From Aquabacterium sp. (lineage in GTDB: Bacteria > Pseudomonadota > Gammaproteobacteria > Burkholderiales > Burkholderiaceae_C), in the NCBI RefSeq assembly GCF_016234775.1, contig NZ_JACRAH010000056.1, positions 1 to 64,000 of the forward strand: a stretch of DNA of 64,000 bases, in the 5' to 3' direction. Position numbers and translations under genes: made by a program. This document shows, piece by piece, positions 20,676 to 29,853 of the stretch (positions are counted from its first letter, which is position 1; each line of letters opens with the position of its first letter). The notes under the pieces were generated by a model that did not search any database, was not told the DNA's origin, and saw only the letters and a list, made by a program, of their open reading frames with translations.

Positions 20676-21536
20676 ATGAAGATCATCGAAGTCAACAAGC
20701 TGCCCAGTGCCATTGCGCTGAACCTGGGTGCCTTGCGCTCCAGCAGCAAGCGCTCCGGCCCGGTGGATGCCTTGCCAGAGGTCACCTACGTGCGCCCGCG
20801 CGTGGTGGTCGATCCCAAGAAGGTCGCGGCTTACGCCAAGGTGTGCGGCTTCAGCAAGGCCCATGGTGTGCCCATGCTGTTTGCGCACATGGAGGCCTTC
20901 CCGCTGGCCATGATGTATTTCGGCAGCAAGGCCTTCCCATGGCCCGCCATGGGGACCGTGCACCTGGCCAACAGCGCCAAGCTGATCAAGCGCATCCATG
21001 CCGGCGACGAGTTGCGTATCGAGATGCGCTCGGGTGAGCTCTACGCACACGACAAGGGCCAGGTCTTCACGCTGCACGCCCGCGCCCTGCGCGCCGGCGA
21101 AGCGGTGTGGGAAAGCACCTGGACCTTGCTGCGCATGGGCGTACGCAATCCCAAGGGCACACCGTACACCAGCGCACTGGTTGACGAGACGCCCGTGTCT
21201 CATCAAGCCGATTTCTACGCTGGCGGCGGCATTGGCCGTGCCTACGGACGTGTCTCGGGTGACATCAACCCGATCCACCTCTCTGCATTCACAGCGAAGT
21301 TCCTGGGCTTTCGCAAGGCCATCGCACACGGCATGTGGACCAAGGCTCGCGCCCTGGCCATGTTGATGCCTCGCGAAGACGTGGACCACGCCGAAGTCAT
21401 CGTCGAATTCAAGACCCCGTTGTTCCTGCCAGCTCGTGCCTCCTTGTGGGCCGCGCGTCAGGAGGGCGGTGCCTTGTTCGAAGTGCGCAACGCCAAGGGC
21501 GACAAGCCCCATCTGCGTGGTCGCGTGACCTACTGA
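20676..21536 (+). CDS. MaoC-like acyl-CoA/ACP hydratase (dehydratase)
   Basis: A 286-residue double-hotdog protein. The C-terminal hotdog carries the hydratase-2 motif (GRVSGDINPIHLSAFTAKFL followed by GFRKAIAHGMWTKA), with Asp and His as the catalytic pair. The N-terminal half is the degenerate hotdog common in this family. It would interconvert 3-hydroxyacyl and trans-2-enoyl thioesters. It sits directly between the ketoreductase and the thiolase, so the three could run a reductive chain-elongation cycle or a beta-oxidation cycle. The start at 20676 is chosen over 20628, which would overlap the ketoreductase. Confidence 0.88.
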   Translation: MKIIEVNKLPSAIALNLGALRSSSKRSGPVDALPEVTYVRPRVVVDPKKVAAYAKVCGFSKAHGVPMLFAHMEAFPLAMMYFGSKAFPWPAMGTVHLANSAKLIKRIHAGDELRIEMRSGELYAHDKGQVFTLHARALRAGEAVWESTWTLLRMGVRNPKGTPYTSALVDETPVSHQADFYAGGGIGRAYGRVSGDINPIHLSAFTAKFLGFRKAIAHGMWTKARALAMLMPREDVDHAEVIVEFKTPLFLPARASLWAARQEGGALFEVRNAKGDKPHLRGRVTY

Positions 21537-21599
21537 TCTGCTGCCTCATTGCCACCGTCAGCCATTCAACCCAATCAAAATCGAGAAGGACACCCTCTC

Positions 21600-22895
21600 A
21601 TGAACACAACCGTCCGTCGCGTCGCCATCATCGGTGGCAACCGTATTCCTTTCGCCCGTTCCAACACGGTCTACTCCCACGCTTCCAACCAGGAAATGCT
21701 GACTGCCACGCTGCAAGGCCTGGTGGACCGCTTCAACCTGCATGGCAAGCGCCTGGGCGACGTCGCCGCCGGCGCAGTGATGAAGCACTCGCGTGACTTC
21801 AACCTGGTGCGCGAATCCGTGCTGTCCACGACGCTGTCGCCTGAAACACCGGCCTACGACCTGCAACAAGCTTGCGGCACGGGTCTGGAAGCCATCATGC
21901 TGGTGGCCAACAAGATCGCCCTGGGTCACATCGAGTGCGGTATCGGCGGCGGTGTGGACACCACGTCTGACGCCCCCATCGGCGTCAACGAGAAGATGCG
22001 CAAGATCCTGATGGAAGCTAACCGCGCCAAGGGAACGGTCGCGCAACTGAAGGTGATCTCCAAGATCCGCCCCAGCATGCTGGTCAAGCCTGCGATCCCC
22101 AAGAACGGCGAACCCCGCACCGGCTTCTCGATGGGTGAACACGCCGAACTGATGGCCCGTGAATGGGCGATCCCTCGCGAAGAGCAGGACCAGTTGGCTG
22201 TCAACAGCCACGCCAACCTGGCCCGCGCTTACAAGGACGGTTTCTTTGCCGACCTGATGACCCCGTTCAAGGGCGTGAACAAGGACAACAACCTGCGTGA
22301 GGGCCTGACCATCGAGAAGCTGCGCTCGCTCAAGCCTTGCTTCGACAAGAAGGTCGCCCCTGGCCAAGGCACGCTGACTCCAGGCAACTCCACGCCGCTG
22401 ACCGATGGCGCCTCCGCCGTGCTGCTGGGCAGCGAAGAATGGGCCAAGGCCAACAACCTGCCTGTGCTGGCCTACATCACCTTCGCCGAAGTGGCGGCCG
22501 TTGACTTCTTCGGCCCCAAGAAGGAAGGCCTGTTGATGGCGCCTGCCTACGCCGTGCCACGCATGCTGGCTCGCGCCGGCATCAGCCTGCAGGACTTCGA
22601 TTTCTATGAAATCCACGAAGCCTTTGCCGCTCAAGTGCTGTGCACACTGAAGGCCTGGGAAGATCCCAAGTACTGCAAGGAAAAGCTGGGCCTGGACAAG
22701 GCGCTGGGCAAGATCGATCGCAGCAAGCTCAACATCAACGGCAGCTCCCTGGCTGCTGGTCACCCCTTTGCTGCAACCGGTGGCCGTATCGTTGCCACGC
22801 TGGCGAAGATGCTGTCGCAAAAGGGTTCCGGCCGTGGCCTGATCTCGATCTGTGCAGCCGGCGGCCAAGGTGTCGTCGCGATCATCGAGCGTTAA
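21600..22895 (+). CDS. Acetyl-CoA C-acyltransferase (thiolase, FadI-like)
   Basis: A 431-residue thiolase. The nucleophilic Cys lies in LQQACGTGLEAIM, the His in NGSSLAAGHPFAATG and the second Cys in CAAGGQGVVAII, completing the Cys-His-Cys triad. The length and the first motif place it closer to FadI-type thiolases than to PhaA. It would cleave or form 3-oxoacyl-CoA. GAGAAGGA lies about 12 bases before ATG 21600. The context suggests broad acyl-CoA metabolism rather than storage-polymer synthesis, as no phaC is nearby. Confidence 0.93.
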   Translation: MNTTVRRVAIIGGNRIPFARSNTVYSHASNQEMLTATLQGLVDRFNLHGKRLGDVAAGAVMKHSRDFNLVRESVLSTTLSPETPAYDLQQACGTGLEAIMLVANKIALGHIECGIGGGVDTTSDAPIGVNEKMRKILMEANRAKGTVAQLKVISKIRPSMLVKPAIPKNGEPRTGFSMGEHAELMAREWAIPREEQDQLAVNSHANLARAYKDGFFADLMTPFKGVNKDNNLREGLTIEKLRSLKPCFDKKVAPGQGTLTPGNSTPLTDGASAVLLGSEEWAKANNLPVLAYITFAEVAAVDFFGPKKEGLLMAPAYAVPRMLARAGISLQDFDFYEIHEAFAAQVLCTLKAWEDPKYCKEKLGLDKALGKIDRSKLNINGSSLAAGHPFAATGGRIVATLAKMLSQKGSGRGLISICAAGGQGVVAIIER

Positions 22896-22910
22896 TTTTT
22901 TTCCTGATTT

Positions 22911-22944
22911 CCCGGGGCGGAAAACCCTTAAAGGGTGCCCCGGG
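22911..22944. terminator. GC-rich hairpin between thiolase and acyl-CoA ligase
   Basis: CCCGGGGC (22911-22918) pairs with GCCCCGGG (22937-22944), and the loop holds a second palindrome, ACCCTT-A-AAGGGT (22924-22936). No T-run follows on the plus strand, so it may be a weak terminator, a processing site or a stability element separating the thiolase mRNA from the ligase gene. An AACCT-C-AGGTT repeat at 22983-22993 lies further downstream. Confidence 0.45.
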
Positions 22945-23052
22945 ATTGATACACTCCGTCACCTGACCAGGCGACCCGCATCAACCTCAGGTTAGATGTG
23001 GGCACAAAGCCATCCTGCCGCCAGTCCAGGCAGGCACATGAGGAGATTCCGG

Positions 23053-24795
23053 ATGAACCAATCAGCCGCTGCGTCGGCTTCGCCCGCACAGTCCATCGTC
23101 AACCCTGATGGCTCGACCAACCGCATCTGGTTGTCGTCCTATGTGGCTGGTGTGCCGCACGACATCGATGTCAACAAGTACAGTTCGTTGAACCAGTACT
23201 TCGATGAGTGCATCAACAAGTACCGCAACCGTCCGGGCTTCGTGAGCATCGGCACGGAGATGTCGTACGACCGACTGGACCGGCTGGTCAACGCCTTTGC
23301 GGGCTGGTTGCAAAGCCAGGGTGTGAAGAAGGGCGATCGCGTGTCGATCATGCTGCCCAACACCTTCCAGTATCCGGTGTGCCTTTTCGCCGTGCTGAAA
23401 ATCGGCGCCGTGGTGGTCAACGTCAACCCGCTGTACACCCCGCGTGAACTGAACCACCAGCTCAAGGACTCTGGCGCAGAAACCATCATCGTGATGGAAA
23501 CTTTCGCCAAGACCTTGCAGGAAGCGCTGCCTGGCACCCAGGTCAAGCGCATCGTGCTGACCCAGATCGGTGACCTGCTGTCCGATGGCTTCATCAACCT
23601 CAAGGGCCGCGCGCTGAATTTCGTGCTGCGCAATGTACAGAAGATGGTGCCCGAATACAGCCTGCCAGGTGCGGTCTGGATTCGTGAAGTGCTCAAGGCT
23701 GGCGCGAAGGTCAAACTCAAGCCCGTGGACGTCAAGCAGGAAGACCTTGCCTTCCTGCAGTACACCGGCGGCACAACCGGTGTGGCCAAGGGCGCCATGC
23801 TCACTCACCGCAACGTGCTGGCCAACTGCCAGCAGGCGCTCGCTTTCGCCGAAGGCCAGCTGACGGGTGACACCGAGACCGTGGTCACGCCGCTGCCGCT
23901 GTATCACATCTTCTCGCTGACCGTGAACTGCCTGATCTTCATGGCGCTCGGCGGTCGCAATATCCTGATCGCCAACCCGCGTGACACCAAGCGCGTGATG
24001 ATGATCCTCAAGAACGAGAACTTCAGCGGCATCACCTGCGTGAACACGCTGTACTCGTCCTTCCTGGACGATCCTGATTTCCGCAAGCGCGACTTCTCCA
24101 ACCTGAAGCTGGCCGTGGCTGGCGGCATGGCCCTGCAACGCTCGATCGCAGAGCGCTGGAAGGAAGTCACCGGCAACTCCATCGTCGAAGGTTATGGCCT
24201 GACCGAGTGCTCGCCCATCGTGACGCAAGCCCCGGTGGACATCAGCAAGCCTGGTCCTGCCTTCACAGGCTCGATCGGCGTGCCTGTGCCCTCGACCGAA
24301 GTCCGCAACCGCCGTGACGATGGCACCTGGGCCAACATCGGCGAGCCCGGCGAGCTGTGCGTGCGTGGTCCTCAGGTGATGAAGGGTTACTGGCAGCGTC
24401 CTGAAGAAACCGCCAAGGTCATCGACAGCGAAGGCTGGCTGGCCACTGGCGACATCGCCGTGATGGACGAGCAAGGCTTCCTCAAGATCGTGGATCGCAA
24501 GAAGGACATGATCCTGGTTTCCGGCTTCAACGTGTACCCCAACGAAATCGAAGACGTTGTGGCCATGCACCCTGATGTCAAGGAATGTGCGGCTGTGGGC
24601 GTGCCCGATGAAGTCGCTGGCGAGCGCGTGAAGATCATCATCGTGCCGCGCAACCCTGGCCTGACCAAGGAAGCCATCATCGAGCACTGCCGCAAGAGCC
24701 TGACGGGCTACAAGATCCCCCGCATCGTCGAGTTCCGCAACGAAGAGTTGCCAAAGACGCCTGTGGGCAAGATCCTGCGCCGCGAACTGCGCTGA
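23053..24795 (+). CDS. fadD: Long-chain fatty acid-CoA ligase
   Basis: A 580-residue adenylate-forming enzyme that activates fatty acids to acyl-CoA via an acyl-AMP. The P-loop motif is YTGGTTGVAKGAMLTH, the A4-A5 region reads VEGYGLTECSPIV, and the FACS signature WLATGDIAVMDEQGFLKIVD is followed by RKKDMILVSGFNVYPNE. The C-terminal lysine lies in TPVGKILRRELR. Length and motifs match FadD. AGGAGA six bases before ATG 23053 fixes the start. It follows the thiolase with its own 157-bp gap containing a hairpin, and is closed by an intrinsic terminator at 24826-24855. Confidence 0.95.
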   Translation: MNQSAAASASPAQSIVNPDGSTNRIWLSSYVAGVPHDIDVNKYSSLNQYFDECINKYRNRPGFVSIGTEMSYDRLDRLVNAFAGWLQSQGVKKGDRVSIMLPNTFQYPVCLFAVLKIGAVVVNVNPLYTPRELNHQLKDSGAETIIVMETFAKTLQEALPGTQVKRIVLTQIGDLLSDGFINLKGRALNFVLRNVQKMVPEYSLPGAVWIREVLKAGAKVKLKPVDVKQEDLAFLQYTGGTTGVAKGAMLTHRNVLANCQQALAFAEGQLTGDTETVVTPLPLYHIFSLTVNCLIFMALGGRNILIANPRDTKRVMMILKNENFSGITCVNTLYSSFLDDPDFRKRDFSNLKLAVAGGMALQRSIAERWKEVTGNSIVEGYGLTECSPIVTQAPVDISKPGPAFTGSIGVPVPSTEVRNRRDDGTWANIGEPGELCVRGPQVMKGYWQRPEETAKVIDSEGWLATGDIAVMDEQGFLKIVDRKKDMILVSGFNVYPNEIEDVVAMHPDVKECAAVGVPDEVAGERVKIIIVPRNPGLTKEAIIEHCRKSLTGYKIPRIVEFRNEELPKTPVGKILRRELR

Positions 24796-24825
24796 GCCCC
24801 CTCAGTTTCAGCTTCGCCACACCCC

Positions 24826-24855
24826 AACCCGCCCGGTTCGCCGCGCGGGTTTTTT
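24826..24855 (+). terminator. Intrinsic terminator after fadD
   Basis: AACCCGC (24826-24832) pairs with GCGGGTT (24845-24851), and a run of six T (24850-24855) follows. The next start codon (24864) lies only eight bases after the T-run. Confidence 0.8.
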
Positions 24856-24863
24856 CATGCACG

Positions 24864-25739
24864 ATGACAGCCATGACACGCCCCGCCGATTTCAGTTTTT
24901 CCCACCGCCTGCGCGTGCGCTGGATGGAGGTGGATGCACAGCAAGTGGTCTTCAATGGCCACTACCTGACCTATCTGGATGTGGGTATATCGGAGTACTG
25001 GCGCGCCGTTGGCCTGCCTTACCCGGAAGGCGTCAAGCACGAGCAAGGCGATATCTTCGTGCGCCGCAACACGCTGGAATACCACGCACCGGCTCGACTG
25101 GACGACTGGCTGGACATCGGCGTGCGCTGCGAGCGCATCGGCAACTCGTCCATCACCATCGCCTGGGCGATTTGGGCCCAGGGGCGCTTGCTGGTGACCG
25201 GTGAAACCGTCTACGTGCACACCAGCTTGCTCACCGGCAAATCTGCCCCCGTTCCCGAGTCGATCCGACTGCAGATCGAGCTGCATGCGCAGCAGCAGGG
25301 CGTGCATCGGATCGTGTGTGGCACGTGGAAAGACATGGCCGACGCCGCCCGGGCCGTGCGGATCGCCGTGTTCGTGCAGGAGCAAGGCATTGACGAATCC
25401 GAAGAATGGGATGACGACGATGCGGGTGCCATCCACGCGGTGGCGAGCAACCTCGCTGGATTGCCCCTGGCGACCGGGCGCCTGATCTTCATGGGTCAGC
25501 AGGCTGGTCATGCCAAGATCGGCCGCATGGCCGTGTTGCGCAGTACCCGCGGAATCGGGCTGGGAGATCAGGTCCTCAAGACGCTTATGGGCGAGGCGCG
25601 CTCACGTGGCGTCGGTCATCTCAGTCTGAACGCCCAGGTTAGTGCGCAAGCTTTTTATGCCCGCCACGGTTTCACGCCAGACGGGGAGATGTTCGACGAA
25701 GTCGGCATTCCACATCAGCGCATGTCAATCACACTTTGA
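24864..25739 (+). CDS. Fusion of a 4HBT acyl-CoA thioesterase and a GNAT acetyltransferase
   Basis: A 291-residue fusion. Residues about 8-135 are a hotdog thioesterase of the YbgC/FadM type (RVRWMEVDAQQVVFNGHYL, with the Asp in the active position), expected to hydrolyse acyl-CoA. Residues about 148-291 are a GNAT domain with the acyl-CoA pyrophosphate loop (RSTRGIGLG) and a C-terminal ARHGF element. The acceptor of the acetyl transfer is unknown. There is no Shine-Dalgarno sequence, and the start lies directly behind the fadD terminator; a second ATG at 24873 is possible. It may therefore be leaderless or expressed by read-through. It overlaps the convergent NRDE gene by 11 bp. Confidence 0.85.
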   Translation: MTAMTRPADFSFSHRLRVRWMEVDAQQVVFNGHYLTYLDVGISEYWRAVGLPYPEGVKHEQGDIFVRRNTLEYHAPARLDDWLDIGVRCERIGNSSITIAWAIWAQGRLLVTGETVYVHTSLLTGKSAPVPESIRLQIELHAQQQGVHRIVCGTWKDMADAARAVRIAVFVQEQGIDESEEWDDDDAGAIHAVASNLAGLPLATGRLIFMGQQAGHAKIGRMAVLRSTRGIGLGDQVLKTLMGEARSRGVGHLSLNAQVSAQAFYARHGFTPDGEMFDEVGIPHQRMSITL

Positions 25740-26727
25740 GTGGCCGCACCCGGCTGCTCTTGATCAAGCTGCGTGCACGCGACTTGCGGATTGGCTCCAC
25801 CTCTGGCAGTGCGTGGTTATCTATCTCAGAAACGGGGCTGCTTTCGAATGCATCTTCGTGGCGCATGGAAGGCGGCGGCAATGTGGCATCCAGCTTGGCC
25901 ACTTCGGCTTCGGCCATCGTGTGGCGTGGAGGCCAGTTCTTGAGCGTGACGCGGCGCAACAGCGCCATGCTCGATGTCGGCGTGAACGTGCGCTCCAGCA
26001 CATGCGTCACCAGGCGCTTGTTGACGCGTTCGGTGATGACCACTGTCGAACAACGCGTCCCATACAAGCCGTTTTCCGACTTGATGAACGCGGGCGACAG
26101 CAGGCGCTCCCATTCTTGTGACACGCCGGTGTGAGGCAGTTGTTCATCAGGTGCTGGCGTGGGGTCGGCCAGTGCCTCGAACAGGCTGTTGATCAGCACC
26201 TCGGTATCGCCAGCCTGTGACACGGCCTGACGCATCTTTGCCTTGAGCTGCTGGACCTTGGGCCAGGGTGTGTTGAGGATGGCGTTAGAGAGCCCGAACA
26301 CGCCGCGCTGCAAGCGCTCGGGAAACAGCTTGCGGTTGTTGACCCAAAAGCACTCGCCGGCGGCGAAGTCCAGCGCCAGCATGTTGAAGCCGTTGTAGCC
26401 CGAAATCGCCAGACGCGGCCACAGCATGGGCATGGTCGTGTCGCCCTTGAGCCACTGGGGCACGATCTGTCCGCGCGAAGGCGCTTGCGGATCCATGTCC
26501 TGCGGATTGCGGATGTTGGTGATCAGGCCCAGGCGCCCATGGGCCGTCAGCCCCAGCCAGGTGCCACCGGCATGCAGGTCGCGGCCCCCCAGGATGGGCG
26601 GACCGCCGTCCTCCGGCTCCCACCAGCCAAGGCGGGCAGCAGCACGGTCATAGAACTCGTCCCGATTTGCGGCCAGCACAAAAGGGAAACGGCTGCTTTG
26701 GTCGAGAGCCAGGGCTACCAGGCACAT
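25729..26727 (-). CDS. NRDE family protein (TANGO2-like)
   Basis: A 332-residue protein that begins MCLVALALDQ and shows the family signature AANRDEFYDR, followed by GGRDLHAGGTWLGL and LITNIRNPQD. The Cys at position 2, which would become N-terminal after Met removal, is the expected nucleophile of this Ntn-hydrolase-like fold. TANGO2 relatives have been linked to haem trafficking, but the bacterial function is not settled. The C-terminal 70 residues are charged and may be disordered. The start at 26727 is fixed by the MC motif; the longer frame to 26787 lies in the neighbour. The DUF4936 gene is 11 bp upstream on the same strand. Confidence 0.88.
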   Translation of the reverse strand: MCLVALALDQSSRFPFVLAANRDEFYDRAAARLGWWEPEDGGPPILGGRDLHAGGTWLGLTAHGRLGLITNIRNPQDMDPQAPSRGQIVPQWLKGDTTMPMLWPRLAISGYNGFNMLALDFAAGECFWVNNRKLFPERLQRGVFGLSNAILNTPWPKVQQLKAKMRQAVSQAGDTEVLINSLFEALADPTPAPDEQLPHTGVSQEWERLLSPAFIKSENGLYGTRCSTVVITERVNKRLVTHVLERTFTPTSSMALLRRVTLKNWPPRHTMAEAEVAKLDATLPPPSMRHEDAFESSPVSEIDNHALPEVEPIRKSRARSLIKSSRVRPLKV

Positions 26728-26738
26728 CGGGAACCTCT

Positions 26739-27077
26739 TTAATCGGGTCTGGCAGGCTCGCCACGAGGGCTCGCTGCCATGGGGCAAAACACTTCCGTGT
26801 GACGCGGTCCGATCAGGTCCGGCGGCAAGGCTGCGACCAGCGCAGCCAGACTTTGCTCACACGCCAGGCTGATGCCGGATGGGTGCTCGTAGACTTCCAT
26901 CCAGGTTTGCGCTTGTGCATCCATCGCCATATCGGCGCGCTGCATCAACCGCGCGTTCAGGCCAGGATACGCCTCGCGCAGCTGGGCGTGGATGGCATCC
27001 ACGGCACGGCGAGAGGCATCCTGCTGGCGCACAGGCACACGGTAATACACGAACAGTGATCGGGGCGCGTCAGACAT
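26739..27077 (-). CDS. DUF4936 family protein
   Basis: A 112-residue protein with the family features SLFVYYRV near the start and WMEVYEHP in the middle. It is a short alpha/beta protein without signal peptide or metal motif; in Burkholderiales this family commonly neighbours ygfZ and a NRDE gene, as it does here. The function is unknown. It precedes the NRDE gene by 11 bp, so the two are probably co-transcribed. Confidence 0.75.
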   Translation of the reverse strand: MSDAPRSLFVYYRVPVRQQDASRRAVDAIHAQLREAYPGLNARLMQRADMAMDAQAQTWMEVYEHPSGISLACEQSLAALVAALPPDLIGPRHTEVFCPMAASPRGEPARPD

Positions 27078-27140
27078 ATTGAACTTGTCACTGGAAGGCA
27101 GCGTAACCGATGATGCAGCGCCGCAATGTGCCCCAAGGTA

Positions 27141-27166
27141 ACAAGGCCGCAGAAACGCGGCCTTGT
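27141..27166 (-). terminator. Hairpin between ygfZ and DUF4936
   Basis: ACAAGGCCGC (27141-27150) and GCGGCCTTGT (27157-27166) form a perfect 10-bp stem with a six-base loop. On the minus strand it lies about 20 bases after the ygfZ stop and is followed by TACCTT, a weak T-tract. It is most likely the ygfZ terminator, and may partly separate ygfZ from the DUF4936 gene. Confidence 0.6.
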
Positions 27167-27186
27167 AGCGTTAAGGAATTGGCGGC

Positions 27187-28143
27187 TCAGGCGGCTTCTT
27201 CGGCCTGCGGCACTTCGTAGGGCAGGGCGCCCATGGTCAGGGCCACGCCTTCAGCCGAGCCTGCGCGCAGATCGCTGCCCAAGGCATTGAGCTTCAACTC
27301 CACCAGCGCGCTGTGCACACCGTTGGCCGAAGCAGTGTTGACCACCAGACCAGCGGGTTGCGCTGGGTCCGCCGAGCTGAAAACTTCTTGCCCCGGCTGG
27401 AGCGCTGCAGCGGCATGCACCACGAACGCGCGGCGCTTGGTGGTGCCACGGTATTGGCTGCGCGCGACCACCTCCTGGCCGGGGTAGCAGCCCTTCTTGA
27501 AGTTCACGCCGCCAATCAGCTCGAAATTGATCATCTGGGGCACGAACTGATCAACGGTGGCGGCTTCGATACGGGGCAGCCCGCTCATCACGTCCAACCA
27601 CTGCCAGGCACCTGCGTCCAGGGCAGGCAAGGCGTCCACAAGGGCCTGCGCATCGGCTTTAGGGCCAACCCAGTACCAGCGTCTGGCGCCGAGCACCGCA
27701 GGCAGACCGACCAGCCATCCGTTCAGAACAGGCTGAACACCCCATGGCGCGCCGGCCGCGGCATCACCGAGATGCGCGGCAGCGGGCTCACCCAGCAGGC
27801 CGACCACAGCCATCGAAGCGCCCGCATCGCTGAGCTTGACCTTGGAGCGCATCACGAACATCGACAAGCGCTTGAGCAAGCCTGGCAGCACCTGGCTGTC
27901 GGTCAGCATCAGAATCTGCTCAGAAGCGGGGCGCAGGTTCAGCAAACTCGCCAGCATGCGGCCCTTGGCCGAACAGTAGGCAGCCAGGCGTGCCTCCTGG
28001 GCAGTCTGGCCATTGATGTCCTGGCTGAACTGGCCGTGCAGAAAGTTGGCGGCATCGGCGCCGTCGGCCGAAATGATGCCCAGATCGGACAAAAGCAGGG
28101 CGCCGCCCCACGAAGTTGGATCAGGAAGTTGGATGGAGCTCAT
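27187..28143 (-). CDS. ygfZ: tRNA-modifying protein / Fe-S repair factor YgfZ
   Basis: A 318-residue folate-binding protein related to the T-protein of glycine cleavage, needed for maintenance of some Fe-S enzymes such as MiaB. The diagnostic motif KGCYPGQE is present with its conserved cysteine (NFKKGCYPGQEVVARSQYRG). The N-terminus reads FLHGQFSQDI, also typical. Start ATG 28143 (MSSIQLPDP) is preferred over in-frame starts at 28152 and 28170 that crowd the divergent mltG. Only 25 bp separate the two start codons. Confidence 0.93.
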   Translation of the reverse strand: MSSIQLPDPTSWGGALLLSDLGIISADGADAANFLHGQFSQDINGQTAQEARLAAYCSAKGRMLASLLNLRPASEQILMLTDSQVLPGLLKRLSMFVMRSKVKLSDAGASMAVVGLLGEPAAAHLGDAAAGAPWGVQPVLNGWLVGLPAVLGARRWYWVGPKADAQALVDALPALDAGAWQWLDVMSGLPRIEAATVDQFVPQMINFELIGGVNFKKGCYPGQEVVARSQYRGTTKRRAFVVHAAAALQPGQEVFSSADPAQPAGLVVNTASANGVHSALVELKLNALGSDLRAGSAEGVALTMGALPYEVPQAEEAA

Positions 28144-28168
28144 GGGCCTCATTATCATCACGCCCGTC

Positions 28169-29233
28169 ATGCATCAGAAATCACACCGCGTGTATCCCAC
28201 TTCCTCCGTACGGCAAAAGGGCGGCGTCTTGCGCGCGCTCCTGGGCTTGCTGATCGTTGCCGCCCTGTCGCTGGGCGGTGGTGCGTACTGGTGGCTGAAC
28301 CAGCCCCTGCGCTTGTCCAGCCCGTCGATCGAGCTGTCGGTCGAGACCGGCGCCACGCCCCGTGACATTGCCCGCGACTGGGTGGAGGCCGGTGTGGACG
28401 CCTCGCCATGGATGCTCTACCAGTGGTTCAAGCTGTCGGGCCAATCGCGCCAGATGCGCGCCGGCAGCTACGAACTGGCACAAGGCAGCACACCCCGCGA
28501 CCTGTTGCGCATGATGGTGCGCGGAGACGAGCGCCTGTCCGCCGTCAGGCTGATCGACGGGTGGACGTTCCGCCGCTTCAGGGCCGAATTGGCACAGGCG
28601 GACGGGCTCAAGCAAACCACCGCGGGTCTGAGCGACGCCGAGATCATGGTGCTACTGGGCGAGCCAGGCGCGCCGGCCGAAGGGCATTTCTTCCCCGATA
28701 CCTATTCCTACGCCAAGGGCAGCACGGACCTGGCCGTGATGAAGCGCGCCCTGCACGCCATGCAAAAGCACCTGGATGCAGCCTGGGCACAACGCCAGGC
28801 CAATACCTCGGTCAAGACGCCGCAGGAGGCGCTGACGCTGGCCTCCATCGTGGAAAAGGAAACCGGCCGGGAGTCCGATCGCCCGATGATCTCGGGTGTA
28901 TTCAACAACCGCCTGCGCATCGGCATGCCCCTGCAGACCGACCCCACCGTGATCTACGGCCTGGGCGAGCAGTTCGACGGCAACTTGCGCAGGGTTCATC
29001 TCCAGACGGACACGCCTTTCAACACCTACACCCGCACCGGTCTGCCACCCACACCGATCGCCATGCCGGGCAAGGCCGCCTTGCTGGCCGCCGTGAGGCC
29101 CGCCGACACCAAAGCGCTGTATTTCGTGGCACGCGGTGACGGCAGCAGTGCCTTCAGCGCCACATTGGCTGAGCATAATCGGGCAGTCAACCAGTACCAG
29201 CGTGCACAACGCAATCCCGGAAAGAGTCCATGA
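28169..29233 (+). CDS. mltG: Endolytic transglycosylase MltG
   Basis: A 354-residue inner-membrane protein with one N-terminal membrane segment ([20 protein letters not shown]) and a YceG domain in the periplasm. The catalytic Glu is in ASIVEKETG, and [14 protein letters not shown] and [14 protein letters not shown] are conserved parts of the fold. It cleaves nascent glycan strands and so sets their length. ATG 28169 leaves only 25 bp to the divergent ygfZ start, so the promoter must lie within ygfZ. It overlaps tmk by 4 bp (ATGA), forming an operon mltG-tmk-holB. Confidence 0.95.
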   Translation: MHQKSHRVYPTSSVRQKGGVLRALLGLLIVAALSLGGGAYWWLNQPLRLSSPSIELSVETGATPRDIARDWVEAGVDASPWMLYQWFKLSGQSRQMRAGSYELAQGSTPRDLLRMMVRGDERLSAVRLIDGWTFRRFRAELAQADGLKQTTAGLSDAEIMVLLGEPGAPAEGHFFPDTYSYAKGSTDLAVMKRALHAMQKHLDAAWAQRQANTSVKTPQEALTLASIVEKETGRESDRPMISGVFNNRLRIGMPLQTDPTVIYGLGEQFDGNLRRVHLQTDTPFNTYTRTGLPPTPIAMPGKAALLAAVRPADTKALYFVARGDGSSAFSATLAEHNRAVNQYQRAQRNPGKSP

Positions 29234-29853
29234 GCATCCATAAGGGCCGATTCATCACCTTCGAAGGCATCGACGGCGCCGGCAAGACCACGCACATGGA
29301 CGCACTGGAGCAAGCCTGGCAACAAGCTGGCCGCGAGGTGGTCCGAACACGCGAGCCCGGCGGCACGCCTCTGGCTGAAAAGCTGCGCGGCCTGTTTCTG
29401 CACGACGCGATGGACCCGCTTACCGAAGCGCTGCTGGTGTTCGCCGCCCGGCGCGACCACATCCAGACGGTGATCCAGCCCGCACTGGCTCGTGGCGCCT
29501 GGGTGCTGTGTGATCGCTTCACCGACGCCACGTTTGCCTATCAGGGCGGCGGCAGGGGCTTCGATCAGACGGTTCTGAGTACGCTGGAGGGCTGGGTGCA
29601 AGACGGCTTGCAACCAGATCTCACCTTGCTGTTTGACCTGGACCCTGCCATTGCGGCGGCGCGCCTGAGCGCTGCCCGGCAACCGGATCGTTTCGAAGCC
29701 CAGGATCAGGCCTTTTTCGAGCGCGTTCGTGGCGCTTATCTCGCGCGTCAACAGGCACAGCCCGCGCGATTTGCCGTGATCCATGCTGACCAGACCCAGG
29801 CCGACGTGGCCGCGCAGATTCAGTTGGCGCTGGCGCAGAGAGGCTTGCTGTGA
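29230..29853 (+). CDS. tmk: Thymidylate kinase
   Basis: A 207-residue P-loop kinase that makes dTDP from dTMP. Walker A is [11 protein letters not shown], the DRF/Y-type motif appears as [18 protein letters not shown], and [14 protein letters not shown] is the substrate-binding loop. The LID region reads [12 protein letters not shown]. Length is standard. The start overlaps the mltG stop, and its stop overlaps the holB GTG start, so the three are translationally coupled. Confidence 0.97.
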   Translation: MSIHKGRFITFEGIDGAGKTTHMDALEQAWQQAGREVVRTREPGGTPLAEKLRGLFLHDAMDPLTEALLVFAARRDHIQTVIQPALARGAWVLCDRFTDATFAYQGGGRGFDQTVLSTLEGWVQDGLQPDLTLLFDLDPAIAAARLSAARQPDRFEAQDQAFFERVRGAYLARQQAQPARFAVIHADQTQADVAAQIQLALAQRGLL

